In this document: positions 45,234 to 53,759 of the stretch, piece by piece
How the letters are laid out: each line of letters begins with the position of its first letter
How positions within the stretch are numbered: position 1 is the stretch's first letter
DNA from: Alphaproteobacteria bacterium
GTDB lineage: Bacteria > Pseudomonadota > Alphaproteobacteria > Micropepsales > Micropepsaceae
Length of the DNA stretch: 64,000 bases
Reading direction: 5' to 3'
Assembly: GCA_016125165.1 (NCBI GenBank)
Contig: WGMH01000003.1
Location: 248,001 to 312,000 of the forward strand
Made by a program: the position numbers and the translations under genes
The notes under the pieces: generated by a model
Told to the model about the DNA's origin: nothing
Seen by the model: the letters and a program-made list of their open reading frames with translations, nothing else
Databases searched by the model: none

Positions 45234-45857
45234 TTATTTGTATACGTCGGTCGCGCTTTCAGGAATTGCGAGTTCTAACGAACTCCATGCTCGGCGAGCG
45301 AGATTTCGCTCCTCGTCGCCGATCGCGCTTGCGTAAATTGCCGTCGTCTCGATCCGCGCGTGACCGAGCCAGCGTTGGACAATGTTGAGAGGAATACCCT
45401 TCTGTCCCGCTTCGACGGCGAATGCGTGACGTAGCGATTTGGGCTTACAAAGGCCTTCGGCAATTCCCGCTTTCCGCATCACGGCCTTGACCACCTTCCA
45501 TCCATTTGTACGGCCCCAAGGCCAGAGGCGACCAACTTTTTCGATACCGTATACTGTAAGAAGTGGGATCAAAGCGCGAGGCACAGGCACGGCACGATAT
45601 ACCTGCTTTTTGCGCTGCTTCAGCGTCTCAAAAATGATCGCTTCGTCGGCAGTATCGACGCGGCTGACGGTCAATGCCAGCGCTTCGGATATTCGTGCCC
45701 CTGTGAACGCCAAGGTGAGGCAGAACGTTGAGATCGCTTCAGGCTCTTTGGACGCAGCATAGACAAACGCCAATCGTTCCCTCGCAACGAGATATTTGCG
45801 GTTGCCGCGTTGATCGAAGAGTACCGGTGTCATTGGCACAATCCTTTCGCCGACCAT
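45234..45857 (-). CDS. Single-domain tyrosine recombinase/integrase
   Basis: The 207-residue protein is only the catalytic domain of a phage-integrase-type recombinase: Arg55 in FTGARISEAL, a Lys near 80-84, KSLRHAF (Arg143; Lys140 where His is usual), LGHARIETT (His166) and the nucleophile Tyr175 in TTAIYAS. The N-terminal core-binding domain is absent, so it may bind short sites or need a partner. The start is uncertain (ATG at 45857 or 45833; no good ribosome-binding site). Repeat copy C lies 42 bases upstream, where a promoter would be, so the enzyme might also control its own gene. Confidence 0.87.
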   Translation of the reverse strand: MVGERIVPMTPVLFDQRGNRKYLVARERLAFVYAASKEPEAISTFCLTLAFTGARISEALALTVSRVDTADEAIIFETLKQRKKQVYRAVPVPRALIPLLTVYGIEKVGRLWPWGRTNGWKVVKAVMRKAGIAEGLCKPKSLRHAFAVEAGQKGIPLNIVQRWLGHARIETTAIYASAIGDEERNLARRAWSSLELAIPESATDVYK

Positions 45858-45898
45858 CGAAAAAATCGAGGCCGGACGATTGACGCCGGAAAGGAATA

Positions 45899-45924
45899 GT
45901 GAACAGAATACAGCAATCTGTTCA
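45899..45924 (-). repeat. 26-bp repeat, copy C (inverted, before the recombinase gene)
   Basis: On the minus strand: TGAACAGA, TTGCTGTAT, TCTGTTCAC. This copy is a perfect 8-bp inverted repeat around an asymmetric 9-base centre, the usual build of a tyrosine-recombinase crossover site. Copies A and B share the centre except for one base in A, and the right arm exactly. Confidence 0.85.
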
Positions 45925-45996
45925 ACCTCATGCGACACAGTTTCCGTTTGCCCGGCCTGCCTGTTTGCATGAGCGCGCCATCCACAATCGTGCGCC

Positions 45997-46034
45997 GTCA
46001 CCTGGGTTCGCCGCATACGCGGCGAATGACATTG
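45997..46034. repeat. Dispersed palindromic repeat before lpxB end
   Basis: GTCACCTGGG followed by the perfect 20-base palindrome TTCGCCGCATACGCGGCGAA (46007-46026). A close relative, GTCACCTGGG then TTTGCTGCATTCGCGGCGAA, lies at 62543-62576. It probably belongs to a genome-wide repeat family and may act as a terminator for lpxB. Confidence 0.7.
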
Positions 46035-46061
46035 AGGTTGCGACCGTAAAAGTGCGTCGCC

Positions 46062-47237
46062 TTATGTGCGCACAAACTCCAGCAGCGCCCGCGCCGCCCT
46101 GAGCGATGGGGCTTCGTCGCCGACGCCGAGCATCATGGTGGCGGCGGAGAGGGCCTTCTTCTGTTCCTCGCGTGCGGCCTGATCGCGGAACAGCGCCAGC
46201 ACCGCAGGCGCGATGAGTTCGGGTTTGCAGCGCTCCTGCAAGAACTCCGGCACCGCTTCGCGGCCAAGCAGGATGTTGACAAGCGTTGCATATTCCACCG
46301 CGATGAACGGGCGCATGAGGAACAGCGTGAGCCAGCCGACCTTGTAGGTGACGATCATCGGCAGGCCCGCGAGCGCAAGCTCTGTGGTGACGGTGCCCGA
46401 TGCGGCAAGCGCAACATTCGCGGCCTTGAAGGATGCGAATTTGTCTTCCTCGCCTTCCAGGAGATGCAGCGGCGCGGGCCAATCCGCCGTGAGTTCGCGC
46501 ACGCGCGCCGCAACATGCGGCACCACCGGCAGAACGCAGACGAGATCGGGCAAATCCTTTTTCAATCGCGCCACGGTTTCGCGGAACACCGGCAGCAGCA
46601 TCGTGACTTCGCTGACCCGGCTGCCGGGAAGCACGCAAAGCACCGGCGCGGTATCGGCGATGCCGAGGCGCGCGCGCAATTCCGGCCCGCCCTTCATGCG
46701 CGCCTGCCGCTCGATAACCGGGTGGCCCGCGAACACCGAATGCAGGCCATGCTGTTCGAAGAACGGCGCTTCGAACGGAAGAAGCGCGAGCACCAAGTCG
46801 AAATAACGCGACATCTTCCGCGCGCGATATTGGCGCGAGGCCCACACCTGCGGCGCGACATAGTTCACGGTGCGGATCTTCGGATTGCGGCGCTTGAGGG
46901 CGCGCGCGATGCGATGGGTGAAATCGGGGCTGTCGATCAGCACCACCGCATCGGGCTCGATACCGAGTGCATAATCGGTGGCTTCGCGCACGCGGCGGAG
47001 AATGGCGGGAATGCGCGGCACAACTTCGCGAAGGCCCATGACGGCGGTATCGTCGAGCGGGAAAAGACTCTTGAGTCCCTGCTTTTCCATCGCGGGGCCG
47101 CCGACGCCAACGATGCGTACATTCTCGCCCGCAAGCGCCTTCAGCCCCATCATCAATTCTGAGCCAAGCTGATCGCCCGAAGGCTCGCCGCAAACGAGCA
47201 TGAGGGTGAGCGGTTTTGCGAGGGCGGTGCCGGTCAT
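46062..47237 (-). CDS. lpxB: Lipid-A-disaccharide synthase
   Basis: The 391-residue glycosyltransferase (GT19) begins TLMLVCGEPSGDQLG and has VVLIDSPDFTHRIAR, VNYVAPQVWASRQYRA, LLPFEAPFF and LPGSRVSEV, all LpxB blocks. It joins UDP-2,3-diacylglucosamine to lipid X to form the lipid A backbone, at the inner face of the inner membrane. The start at 47237 gives MTGTALAKPL; a 24-residue in-frame extension is low-complexity intergenic sequence. It is the last gene of the long minus-strand envelope cluster and is separated from lpxI by a repeat-rich gap. Confidence 0.97.
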   Translation of the reverse strand: MTGTALAKPLTLMLVCGEPSGDQLGSELMMGLKALAGENVRIVGVGGPAMEKQGLKSLFPLDDTAVMGLREVVPRIPAILRRVREATDYALGIEPDAVVLIDSPDFTHRIARALKRRNPKIRTVNYVAPQVWASRQYRARKMSRYFDLVLALLPFEAPFFEQHGLHSVFAGHPVIERQARMKGGPELRARLGIADTAPVLCVLPGSRVSEVTMLLPVFRETVARLKKDLPDLVCVLPVVPHVAARVRELTADWPAPLHLLEGEEDKFASFKAANVALAASGTVTTELALAGLPMIVTYKVGWLTLFLMRPFIAVEYATLVNILLGREAVPEFLQERCKPELIAPAVLALFRDQAAREEQKKALSAATMMLGVGDEAPSLRAARALLEFVRT

Positions 47238-47253
47238 GCGGACGCCCCCCACC

Positions 47254-47292
47254 CGGCGCGCGCTGCGCGCCGACCTCCCCGCAAGGGGGAGG
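47254..47292. repeat. Two tandem GC hairpins between lpxI and lpxB
   Basis: CGGCGCGC-GCT-GCGCGCCG (47254-47272) and CCTCCCC-GCAAG-GGGGAGG (47274-47292) are perfect hairpins next to each other. The second matches the CTCCCCGCAAGGGGGAG type of element that is common between genes in alphaproteobacteria. Confidence 0.7.
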
Positions 47293-47393
47293 TGAAAGAC
47301 AATGCGCACGCGGAGGCGCGGAGGCGCGGAGGGAAGACCGCTTCGTCATCACACGGTCGCGAGCAATCATGCGAGCGATCCGGGTGACCTACT

Positions 47394-47451
47394 TTCACCT
47401 GCAGGTGAACAACTGGGTCGCCCGGACCTCGCTGTTCCGCTCGGCCGGGCG
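47394..47451. repeat. Palindromic repeat upstream of lpxB
   Basis: TTCACCTGCAGGTGAA (47394-47409) is a perfect 16-base palindrome. CGCCCGG (47419-47425) and CCGGGCG (47445-47451) form a second stem. The 47238-47520 gap contains only such repeats; I see no gene in it. Confidence 0.7.
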
Positions 47452-47520
47452 ATGACGGGAAATGAATGATGTCAGAACCACTCCGCGGCTCCGCGCCTGC
47501 GCGTGCGAACGTGGCGGTCA

Positions 47521-48360
47521 TCACGGCGTGGCCTCGAAACCCATGACGAACAATCCAAGACGATCCGCCGTTTCGACGATCTTTTCCTTGCGCATGAGAA
47601 GCGCGGCGCCCGCCTGCACCGCGATGCCCGCAAGGCCGCCCTCGGCGGCAAGCTCCACCGTGCGCACGCCGATGACGGGAAGATCGACGCGGCGATCCTG
47701 TTTCGGCTTCGGCGCTTTCAGAAGCACGCCGCGCCGCTTTTTTTCGGTGCCGCGCAGATTGGCGCCGAGTTCGGGAATGCGCTTCAGCATGGCATCGGTG
47801 CCTTCGGCCGCTTCCACCGCAAGCACAAGACCATCGGCAACGGCGGTGGCCTGACCAATATCGAGTTCGCCCAAGCGTTCGATCACCTGGCGCGCGAGCG
47901 CGATGTCGTTCAGCGCCTGTTCGTTCGGTTTGTGGCGGCCATAGACGCCGGATTGCGCGATGAGTTCGGGCGCGGCCTCCGCCGTTCCCACCACCGCGAA
48001 ACCTTCCTTCTCGAAAATGTCGAGCATGGCGCGGAGGATCGCATCGTCACCGCGCAAGGCGGCGGCGGCCACGCGCGCCACCGCGCCCATGCCGCGAAAA
48101 TCGAGCTTGAGCGCGGCAAAATCCGGGCGCGATACGCGGCCCGCGAACGTGACCCGATCACAACCGGCCTTCTTCAGCGCATCGAGCGTTTTGCCGAGCT
48201 GTCCGATGCCCGCCCATTCGCTTGCATAGCCCGCGAAATCGCCGCGTTCGGCCATGCTTTCAATGCCCATGACGAAAACATCGCGACCTTTCGCGCGCGC
48301 CGATTCCGCAATCGCCAGCGGCAATTCCCCGCCACCCGCGATGATTCCAAGCGTGCCCAC
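47521..48360 (-). CDS. lpxI: UDP-2,3-diacylglucosamine diphosphatase LpxI
   Basis: The 279-residue protein begins GTLGIIAGGGELPLAIAESARAKG and contains FAGRVSRPDFAALKLDFRG, GDDAILRAMLDIFEKEGF and the late LPVIGVRTVELAAEGGLAGIAV block of the LpxI (DUF1009) family. LpxI cleaves UDP-2,3-diacylglucosamine to lipid X by a mechanism unlike LpxH and replaces LpxH in alphaproteobacteria. Its place between lpxA and lpxB fits the pathway order. Three bases separate it from lpxA, so it is co-transcribed with it. Confidence 0.96.
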   Translation of the reverse strand: MGTLGIIAGGGELPLAIAESARAKGRDVFVMGIESMAERGDFAGYASEWAGIGQLGKTLDALKKAGCDRVTFAGRVSRPDFAALKLDFRGMGAVARVAAAALRGDDAILRAMLDIFEKEGFAVVGTAEAAPELIAQSGVYGRHKPNEQALNDIALARQVIERLGELDIGQATAVADGLVLAVEAAEGTDAMLKRIPELGANLRGTEKKRRGVLLKAPKPKQDRRVDLPVIGVRTVELAAEGGLAGIAVQAGAALLMRKEKIVETADRLGLFVMGFEATP

Positions 48361-48363
48361 GAT

Positions 48364-49173
48364 TCAATCCTCGCCATCGCCATCGGCGTGCGTGCGCGCC
48401 GGGCAGATGGGACGGTTCGGTTTGGCGAGGATGAAATCGGTGATGTCCCGCACTTCGGGCACATCCGCCCATTGGGCGGCGGCATCCAGGGCGGCATCCT
48501 TCGCCCTGCGCCCTTCCAGGAAGATGTAACGGAAGGCAGCGCGCATCGCATGAATGTTCGCATGCGGCACCTTGCGGCGACGCAGCCCGATGATGTTCAG
48601 CCCGCCAATGCGCACATGCAGGCCGATGGCGATGGCATAGGGGATCACATCGGTGGAAACGCCGGAAAGCCCGCTGATGAAGGCGAATTTTCCGACGCGC
48701 GCGAATTGCTGAACCGCGGCGAGACCACCGAAGATCACGCCATCACCGATCTCGGCGTGACCGGCGATCTGCGCGCCATTGGCGATGGTGACGTTGTTGC
48801 CGATCTGCGCATCGTGGCCGGCATGGCTGTAGGCCATGAAATAGCAATTGTCGCCCACGCGGGTTACGCCGCCGCCCTTCTTCGAGCCCGCGCTGATGGT
48901 GACGGCTTCGCGGATTTCGCAGTTCGCGCCGATGATGAGCTTCGTGCCGGTGGCATCGCCGCCCCGAATCTGCCCCGCGCCGCCAAGCACCGCCTGCGGA
49001 TAGACGATGGTGTTCGCGCCAATCTCCGTTCGCCCTTCGATGACGACATGGGAATGCAGCTTCACGCCATCGCCGAGCTTCGCGCCCGCGCGCACGAGCG
49101 AGAACGGACCGATTTCGGCACCGGCGCCGAGAATTGCGCCGTCTTCCACGATGGCGGTGGGATGAATGGACAT
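48364..49173 (-). CDS. lpxA: UDP-N-acetylglucosamine O-acyltransferase
   Basis: The 269-residue protein starts with the hexapeptide-repeat left-handed beta-helix (IHPTAIVEDGAILGAGAEIG and on) and has the catalytic-histidine region MAYSHAGHDAQIGN, then the C-terminal helical domain. It transfers 3-hydroxyacyl chains from acyl carrier protein to UDP-GlcNAc, the first step of lipid A synthesis. It lies one base after the fabZ stop in the order lpxD-fabZ-lpxA-lpxI-lpxB, the standard cluster with lpxI added. Confidence 0.97.
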   Translation of the reverse strand: MSIHPTAIVEDGAILGAGAEIGPFSLVRAGAKLGDGVKLHSHVVIEGRTEIGANTIVYPQAVLGGAGQIRGGDATGTKLIIGANCEIREAVTISAGSKKGGGVTRVGDNCYFMAYSHAGHDAQIGNNVTIANGAQIAGHAEIGDGVIFGGLAAVQQFARVGKFAFISGLSGVSTDVIPYAIAIGLHVRIGGLNIIGLRRRKVPHANIHAMRAAFRYIFLEGRRAKDAALDAAAQWADVPEVRDITDFILAKPNRPICPARTHADGDGED

Positions 49174-49174
49174 G

Positions 49175-49642
49175 TTACGCAGACGGCGCTTTGGAAATCA
49201 TGGCGCTGAATTCCGCTTCGGCGCATTTGACGCCATCGACATGCGCTTCGCCCGAGAATTTCCAGACGGGTCCGCGCCGCTGCATCGCCTTCACCGGCAT
49301 GACCAACATGCAGCCGGGGGTGACGGGCTTTCGGAATCGCGCCTTGTCGATGGCCATGAAGAAGACCCGGTGGCCCAGCGCTTCCGAACCCTGCGAATGC
49401 ATCACGAGCGCCCCGGCTGTTTGCGCCATCGCTTCCACGATAAGGACGCCCGGCATGATCGATTGCTGCGGAAAATGACCCATGAAATGCGGTTCGTTGA
49501 ACGAGACGGCCTTGTGCCCCACAGCACTTTCGAACGGCACAATGTCCGTCATGCGCTCCACCAGAAGAAACGGCCAGCGATGCGGGATCAGCCGCTTGAT
49601 CGCCTCGACATCCAGCACAAGTGGCGCGGTATCCGTCGTCAT
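49175..49642 (-). CDS. fabZ: 3-hydroxyacyl-[acyl-carrier-protein] dehydratase
   Basis: The 155-residue hot-dog-fold enzyme has LIPHRWPFLLVERM, the catalytic His in EPHFMGHFPQQSIMPGVLIVEAMAQ with its Glu, and MAIDKARFRKPV. It removes water from 3-hydroxyacyl-ACP in fatty-acid elongation and so competes with LpxA for the same substrate, which explains the clustering. The start at 49642 gives MTTDTAPLVLD one base after the lpxD stop; an extension of 59 residues upstream would run inside lpxD and was rejected. Confidence 0.97.
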   Translation of the reverse strand: MTTDTAPLVLDVEAIKRLIPHRWPFLLVERMTDIVPFESAVGHKAVSFNEPHFMGHFPQQSIMPGVLIVEAMAQTAGALVMHSQGSEALGHRVFFMAIDKARFRKPVTPGCMLVMPVKAMQRRGPVWKFSGEAHVDGVKCAEAEFSAMISKAPSA

Positions 49643-49643
49643 C

Positions 49644-50675
49644 TCAATCCTTCTTGCGGCGCTTGGCGAGCATGGAAATGGCCGCCACTTCGCGCGCCCA
49701 TTCGCGCATGGGCCGGGCGGGCGCACCGCCATAATCCTTTCCGCCCTCATATTCGCTGTTCGAGAACCCGCCGCGTGCGGCAAGCCTTGCGCCATCGCCA
49801 ATGACGGCATGATCGGCAACCGCCGACTGCCCGCCCAAAACCACGAAATCGCCCAGCACGCAACTGCCCGAAAGGCCGACCTGCGCCACGATCACGCAAT
49901 GGCGGCCGATCCGTGCGCCATGGCCGATCTGCACGAGGTTGTCGATCTTGGTGCCCTCGCCGATCACGGTATCGCCGAGCGCGCCGCGATCGATGGTGGT
50001 GTTCGCGCCGATCTCCACCTTGTCCTGCACGATGACGCGGCCGAGCTGCGGAATTTTCTCGTGCCCCTTCATGCTGGAGGCAAAACCGAAGCCGGGCGAA
50101 CCGATCTGCGCGCCGGGAAGGATCATCACCCTGTCACCGACATAGGCATGGGTGATGGAGACGTTGCTGCCAATCTCGCAATGCCGGCCAATGGCCACGC
50201 CGCGGCCAATCACGGTGTTGGGACCAAGACGCGTTCCCTCGCCGATTTCTGCGCCCGGTCCGATAACGACGCCCGGCGCGAGTGAAACATCCGGCGCCAC
50301 CTTGGCGCTGGGATCGACGCTGGTCTGCTGCGACCAGACGGCAAGCGCGCTTTGCGGGTAATACAGAAGTGCCGCCGCTGCGAATGCATGATTGGGTGAC
50401 GCGCACTCAAGCGCCATCAGGCTTTGCGAAACGCCTTCCGGCAGCGCGAAGCCCTTCGGCACGAAGACAAATGCCGCCTTCGACGCGGCGAGCGCCTTTG
50501 CCGCCTGTTTTCCGACACAGAAGGAAAGCTGACATGGCCCTGCACTGTCGAGGCTGCCCAGGTCGTGCACGAGGGCATTGCCGTCCGCATGAGCGGGAAG
50601 CATCGCGCCGGTGCGGCTGCAAACCTCAGCGAGCGTGAACGGACCCTTGTTATCGAAGAAGCGGGGATCTGCCAT
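49644..50675 (-). CDS. lpxD: UDP-3-O-(3-hydroxyacyl)glucosamine N-acyltransferase
   Basis: The 343-residue protein has the N-terminal uridine-binding domain (to about residue 105), a hexapeptide beta-helix with [21 protein letters not shown] and the catalytic-His region [13 protein letters not shown], and a short C-terminal helix. It adds the second hydroxyacyl chain in lipid A synthesis. It follows the ompH-type gene by 48 bases on the same strand, which is the common skp-lpxD-fabZ-lpxA order. Confidence 0.97.
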   Translation of the reverse strand: MADPRFFDNKGPFTLAEVCSRTGAMLPAHADGNALVHDLGSLDSAGPCQLSFCVGKQAAKALAASKAAFVFVPKGFALPEGVSQSLMALECASPNHAFAAAALLYYPQSALAVWSQQTSVDPSAKVAPDVSLAPGVVIGPGAEIGEGTRLGPNTVIGRGVAIGRHCEIGSNVSITHAYVGDRVMILPGAQIGSPGFGFASSMKGHEKIPQLGRVIVQDKVEIGANTTIDRGALGDTVIGEGTKIDNLVQIGHGARIGRHCVIVAQVGLSGSCVLGDFVVLGGQSAVADHAVIGDGARLAARGGFSNSEYEGGKDYGGAPARPMREWAREVAAISMLAKRRKKD

Positions 50676-50723
50676 CGCGGAAAGACGCGGGGGCGGAAGG
50701 CAGAACCTTCCGCCCGCTCGCGA

Positions 50724-51329
50724 TTACTGCTGCGGCGCCTGCTGCTGCGGCGGCGGGCTAACCAGCGTGAACTTCGTGCTGGGCATCTTCTGATCGAGAC
50801 GCTGCACGGCAAGGCGCGTTACGTCCACATCAATGGTTCCCAACACAACCGCCTGGCGGTCGAGCAAAAGATTTGCGCCACGTTCGTTCATGATGCCCTG
50901 AAGCACCGGACCGAGCGCCTGCTCGACTTTCTGCCGCGCGACCAGAATGCTGTACTGAATCTGCTGCTGACGCGCATCGACCTTTTTCTGCAGCGCGGCT
51001 TCCTTGTTCTGGTAATCGCGTGCTTTGCGCTGTTTCACGTCCGGCGCGAGGATCGCGAGTTGCTGCTGCAGCGCCGCGCCTTCCTTGCGCAGAGAGTCAG
51101 CCTCACCCTTGAATTCCTTCTCGGCAGACTGGGTATAGGCCTGCACCTGCCGAGCGATGTCCTGTCCAACCTTCGAGGCGCGAAGGATGGCGCTGCGATC
51201 GATCACAAGGATCTTCGGGGCGGGGGTACCGTTGTTCTGCGCCAGCGCCGGAGTGGCGCCAAGCGCTGTGACAAGGCCCAGCGCGGCCGCAAGCAATGCC
51301 GACCGGGCGTACGACGTTTGGTTTTTCAT
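50724..51329 (-). CDS. OmpH/Skp-family periplasmic chaperone
   Basis: The 201-residue protein has a signal peptide (hydrophobic about 9-27, TPALAQ-NN), then the Skp core starting ILVIDRSAILRASKVGQDIARQVQ and a long coiled-coil of Gln/Lys/Glu-rich helices. A Pro/Gln-rich tail (PPPQQQAPQQ) ends it. Skp-type trimers hold unfolded outer-membrane proteins on their way to BamA, whose gene ends only 4 bases upstream. The start at 51329 was chosen because the signal peptide begins there. Confidence 0.88.
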   Translation of the reverse strand: MKNQTSYARSALLAAALGLVTALGATPALAQNNGTPAPKILVIDRSAILRASKVGQDIARQVQAYTQSAEKEFKGEADSLRKEGAALQQQLAILAPDVKQRKARDYQNKEAALQKKVDARQQQIQYSILVARQKVEQALGPVLQGIMNERGANLLLDRQAVVLGTIDVDVTRLAVQRLDQKMPSTKFTLVSPPPQQQAPQQ

Positions 51330-51333
51330 GGAA

Positions 51334-53706
51334 TTACAGTCCTGTTCCTGCGCTGAAGCGAATGATCTGAGTCTTATCATAGTCCTGCCGGATGAACGGC
51401 ATGCCTATGTCGATCTGGACGGGGCCGAACGGCGACTTCCAGCCGATGCTGAGACCGGCGGAGGCTCTTAGCGCAAGGCTGTCCTCCACGCACGGTGTGG
51501 TTTGACCTTTGAAGCACGTCGAAAGACCGGTACTGCCCGAAATGTGGCCCAAAGTGCCGAAATCCGTGAACAGCGAAGCGCTGATGCCGTAATCGCTGGG
51601 CAGGAAGTCGGGCAGCCGCAGTTCGAACGATCCGATCGCGTAAGCCTCGCCGCCGATGGCGTTTTGGCCGGAAGAGTTGAGTTGGCGCGGGCCAATGCCG
51701 GCCACGTCGAACCCGCGGAAAGTGTCGCCGCCCTTGAAGAATCGTTCGTTCAGCCGGACATCCTGTCCGCCATAGCCCGTGATGAAGCCGCCGCGCAGCA
51801 CCAGCTTGCCGACCAGGTCATCCCAGATGATTGGGTGATAAACGGCGCCAATCGTTTCGGTGCGCAGGTACTTCAATGAGCCTCCGAAGCCCGCGAAGTC
51901 CTGGCTCAGAGAGAAAACGAAGCCCTTGTTGGGGCGAATGGGATCGTCGAGCGTGTTGTAACCGTAGGTGTACCCCAGCGACGAGGTCTGGGACGTACCG
52001 GCCGCCAGCAGCACGGCATAGGGAGCGCCCGCATAGGGCGAGATATCGTCGATGCGGTACGTGTAACGAAGGCCCACGCTGCCGAATTCCGACGTCGGAA
52101 AGCCAATGCGGAAGCCTGCCGCGGTGGTGTCGCCGCGATACTGGGCCTGATCGAAATTGGTCACGACCTTGTAGAGGTCGATACCGGCACTCAGCGGACG
52201 ATCAAGGAAGTACGGTTCGGTAAAGCTGAACTGGAATTCCTTGCTGATCTGCGACATCGCAATGCTGGCGCGCACGGACTGGCCGCGCCCGAACAGGTTG
52301 CGTTCGGTGTAACTGAACTGGCCGACGAAGGAGCTTGTCGACGAATAACCGGCACCCAGAGACAGTTCGCCGGTCGACTGCTCGGTTAACGTCACGTTGA
52401 GGATCGTGCGGTCAGGTGCGGTACCCTGCACCGGCTTGATGTCCACGTCCTTGAAGAAGCCCAGTCCGCGAATGCGAGATTTGGAACGATCCATCATCAC
52501 GCGGTTGAACGCGTCGCCTTCCACCAGGCGGAATTCACGGCGGACGACCGAATCCAGCGTGCGGTGATTGCCGGTAATATTGATCTTTTCGACGTAGACG
52601 CGCGGACCCTGATCGATGTTGAAGATCGTCTCGATGGTGCGGGTGGTGCGGTCCCGCTTCACGCGTGGATGCACCTGTGCAAAGGCATATCCTTTGCCGC
52701 CAGCGGCATTCGTCAGTGCGTCAATGGACTTGTCGATCAGTTCCGCGTCGTAGATCGATCCCTCGACAATCGGCACGACAGCGCGCAGCGCTGACGGGTT
52801 CAATTCCTTGATCTTCGAATCGATGGCTACCTTGCTGAAGCGATATTGAACGCCCTCATCAACTGTGAAGGTGATATAAAAGCTCTGGCGATCCGGCGTC
52901 AGTTCCGCGACGGCAGATACGACGCGGAAGTCTGCATAGCCGCGCTTCAGATAGAAGCGACGAAGCTGCTCACGGTCATAAGCCAGGCGGTCAGGGTCGT
53001 AGTTGTCGTTCGTGGCAAGGAATTTCCACCACTCGGTGGTTTCGGTGGCAAGTTGGGCCCGAAGCGTGTCGTCATCAAACACCTTGTTGCCAAGGAAGGT
53101 AATGCGCGCGACGCCCGTGGTGGGGCCCTCGTTGATCGAGAAGATCAGGTCAACACGGTTTTGCGGACGCTGAATGATCTGCGGATCGACAGTGGCGGCA
53201 AATTTGCCGTTGCGGCGATAGAGTTCGATGATGCGTTGGACGTCGGATTGCACCTTGGCACGGGTGAATACCTGACGCGGCTTCAGCTGCACTTCCTTGG
53301 TCAGGTCTTTTTCGGAGACCTTGGAGTTACCCTCGAACTGCACCTGATTAAGGATCGGGTTTTCGACCACGTTCACCGTGAGCGTTGTTCCATCCCAATT
53401 GAACTTCACGTCGGCGAACAGACCGGTGGCGAAGAGCGTCTTCAGGGACCGGTCGATGACCTGCTCGTCATAGGGTTCGCCCTGACGAAGCGCGAGATAG
53501 GACAGAACCGTCGCGGGCTCGATACGCTGCGTTCCCTTCACCACAATCTGCTGGATCGCCGGGCCTGCCGGAACCGGGGTCGTGGTGGACTGGGGACTGA
53601 ACGTCGTCGTTTGCGCCGCCACAGGCGGAATCGCGAGCAGGACCGACAAAGTCGCTGCAGAAGCCACGCGCAAACAGCGGGCGAGGAAGGGGGCACCAAA
53701 GCTCAT
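51334..53706 (-). CDS. bamA: Outer-membrane protein assembly factor BamA
   Basis: The 790-residue precursor has a signal peptide (to about residue 31, PVAAQ), five POTRA repeats (about 45-430; e.g. IQQIVVKGTQRIEPATVLSYL and VEKINITGNHRTLDSVVRREF) and a C-terminal 16-strand barrel with the conserved loop blocks FFKGGDTFRGF and AGLSIGWKSPFGPVQIDI. It inserts outer-membrane proteins. It lies between rseP and the Skp-type gene, the canonical context. Confidence 0.97.
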   Translation of the reverse strand: MSFGAPFLARCLRVASAATLSVLLAIPPVAAQTTTFSPQSTTTPVPAGPAIQQIVVKGTQRIEPATVLSYLALRQGEPYDEQVIDRSLKTLFATGLFADVKFNWDGTTLTVNVVENPILNQVQFEGNSKVSEKDLTKEVQLKPRQVFTRAKVQSDVQRIIELYRRNGKFAATVDPQIIQRPQNRVDLIFSINEGPTTGVARITFLGNKVFDDDTLRAQLATETTEWWKFLATNDNYDPDRLAYDREQLRRFYLKRGYADFRVVSAVAELTPDRQSFYITFTVDEGVQYRFSKVAIDSKIKELNPSALRAVVPIVEGSIYDAELIDKSIDALTNAAGGKGYAFAQVHPRVKRDRTTRTIETIFNIDQGPRVYVEKINITGNHRTLDSVVRREFRLVEGDAFNRVMMDRSKSRIRGLGFFKDVDIKPVQGTAPDRTILNVTLTEQSTGELSLGAGYSSTSSFVGQFSYTERNLFGRGQSVRASIAMSQISKEFQFSFTEPYFLDRPLSAGIDLYKVVTNFDQAQYRGDTTAAGFRIGFPTSEFGSVGLRYTYRIDDISPYAGAPYAVLLAAGTSQTSSLGYTYGYNTLDDPIRPNKGFVFSLSQDFAGFGGSLKYLRTETIGAVYHPIIWDDLVGKLVLRGGFITGYGGQDVRLNERFFKGGDTFRGFDVAGIGPRQLNSSGQNAIGGEAYAIGSFELRLPDFLPSDYGISASLFTDFGTLGHISGSTGLSTCFKGQTTPCVEDSLALRASAGLSIGWKSPFGPVQIDIGMPFIRQDYDKTQIIRFSAGTGL

Positions 53707-53759
53707 TCGCTCGTCTCAGACTCATGCCGCCGGGAGGGGAACCCGGCGCGGTTTTGCCA

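Larger units (their letters stand above)
43785..45924. mobile_element. Putative 2.1-kb recombinase unit bounded by inverted 26-bp repeats
   Basis: Two genes on the minus strand, a one-domain tyrosine recombinase and then a DAC-like protein, fill the space between repeat copies B and C, which are inverted to one another. The unit is A/T-richer than its surroundings and separates gltA from lpxB. No target-site duplication is evident outside the repeats. Whether it moves as a unit is inferred, not shown; the repeats could instead be crossover sites used by the recombinase. Confidence 0.6.
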
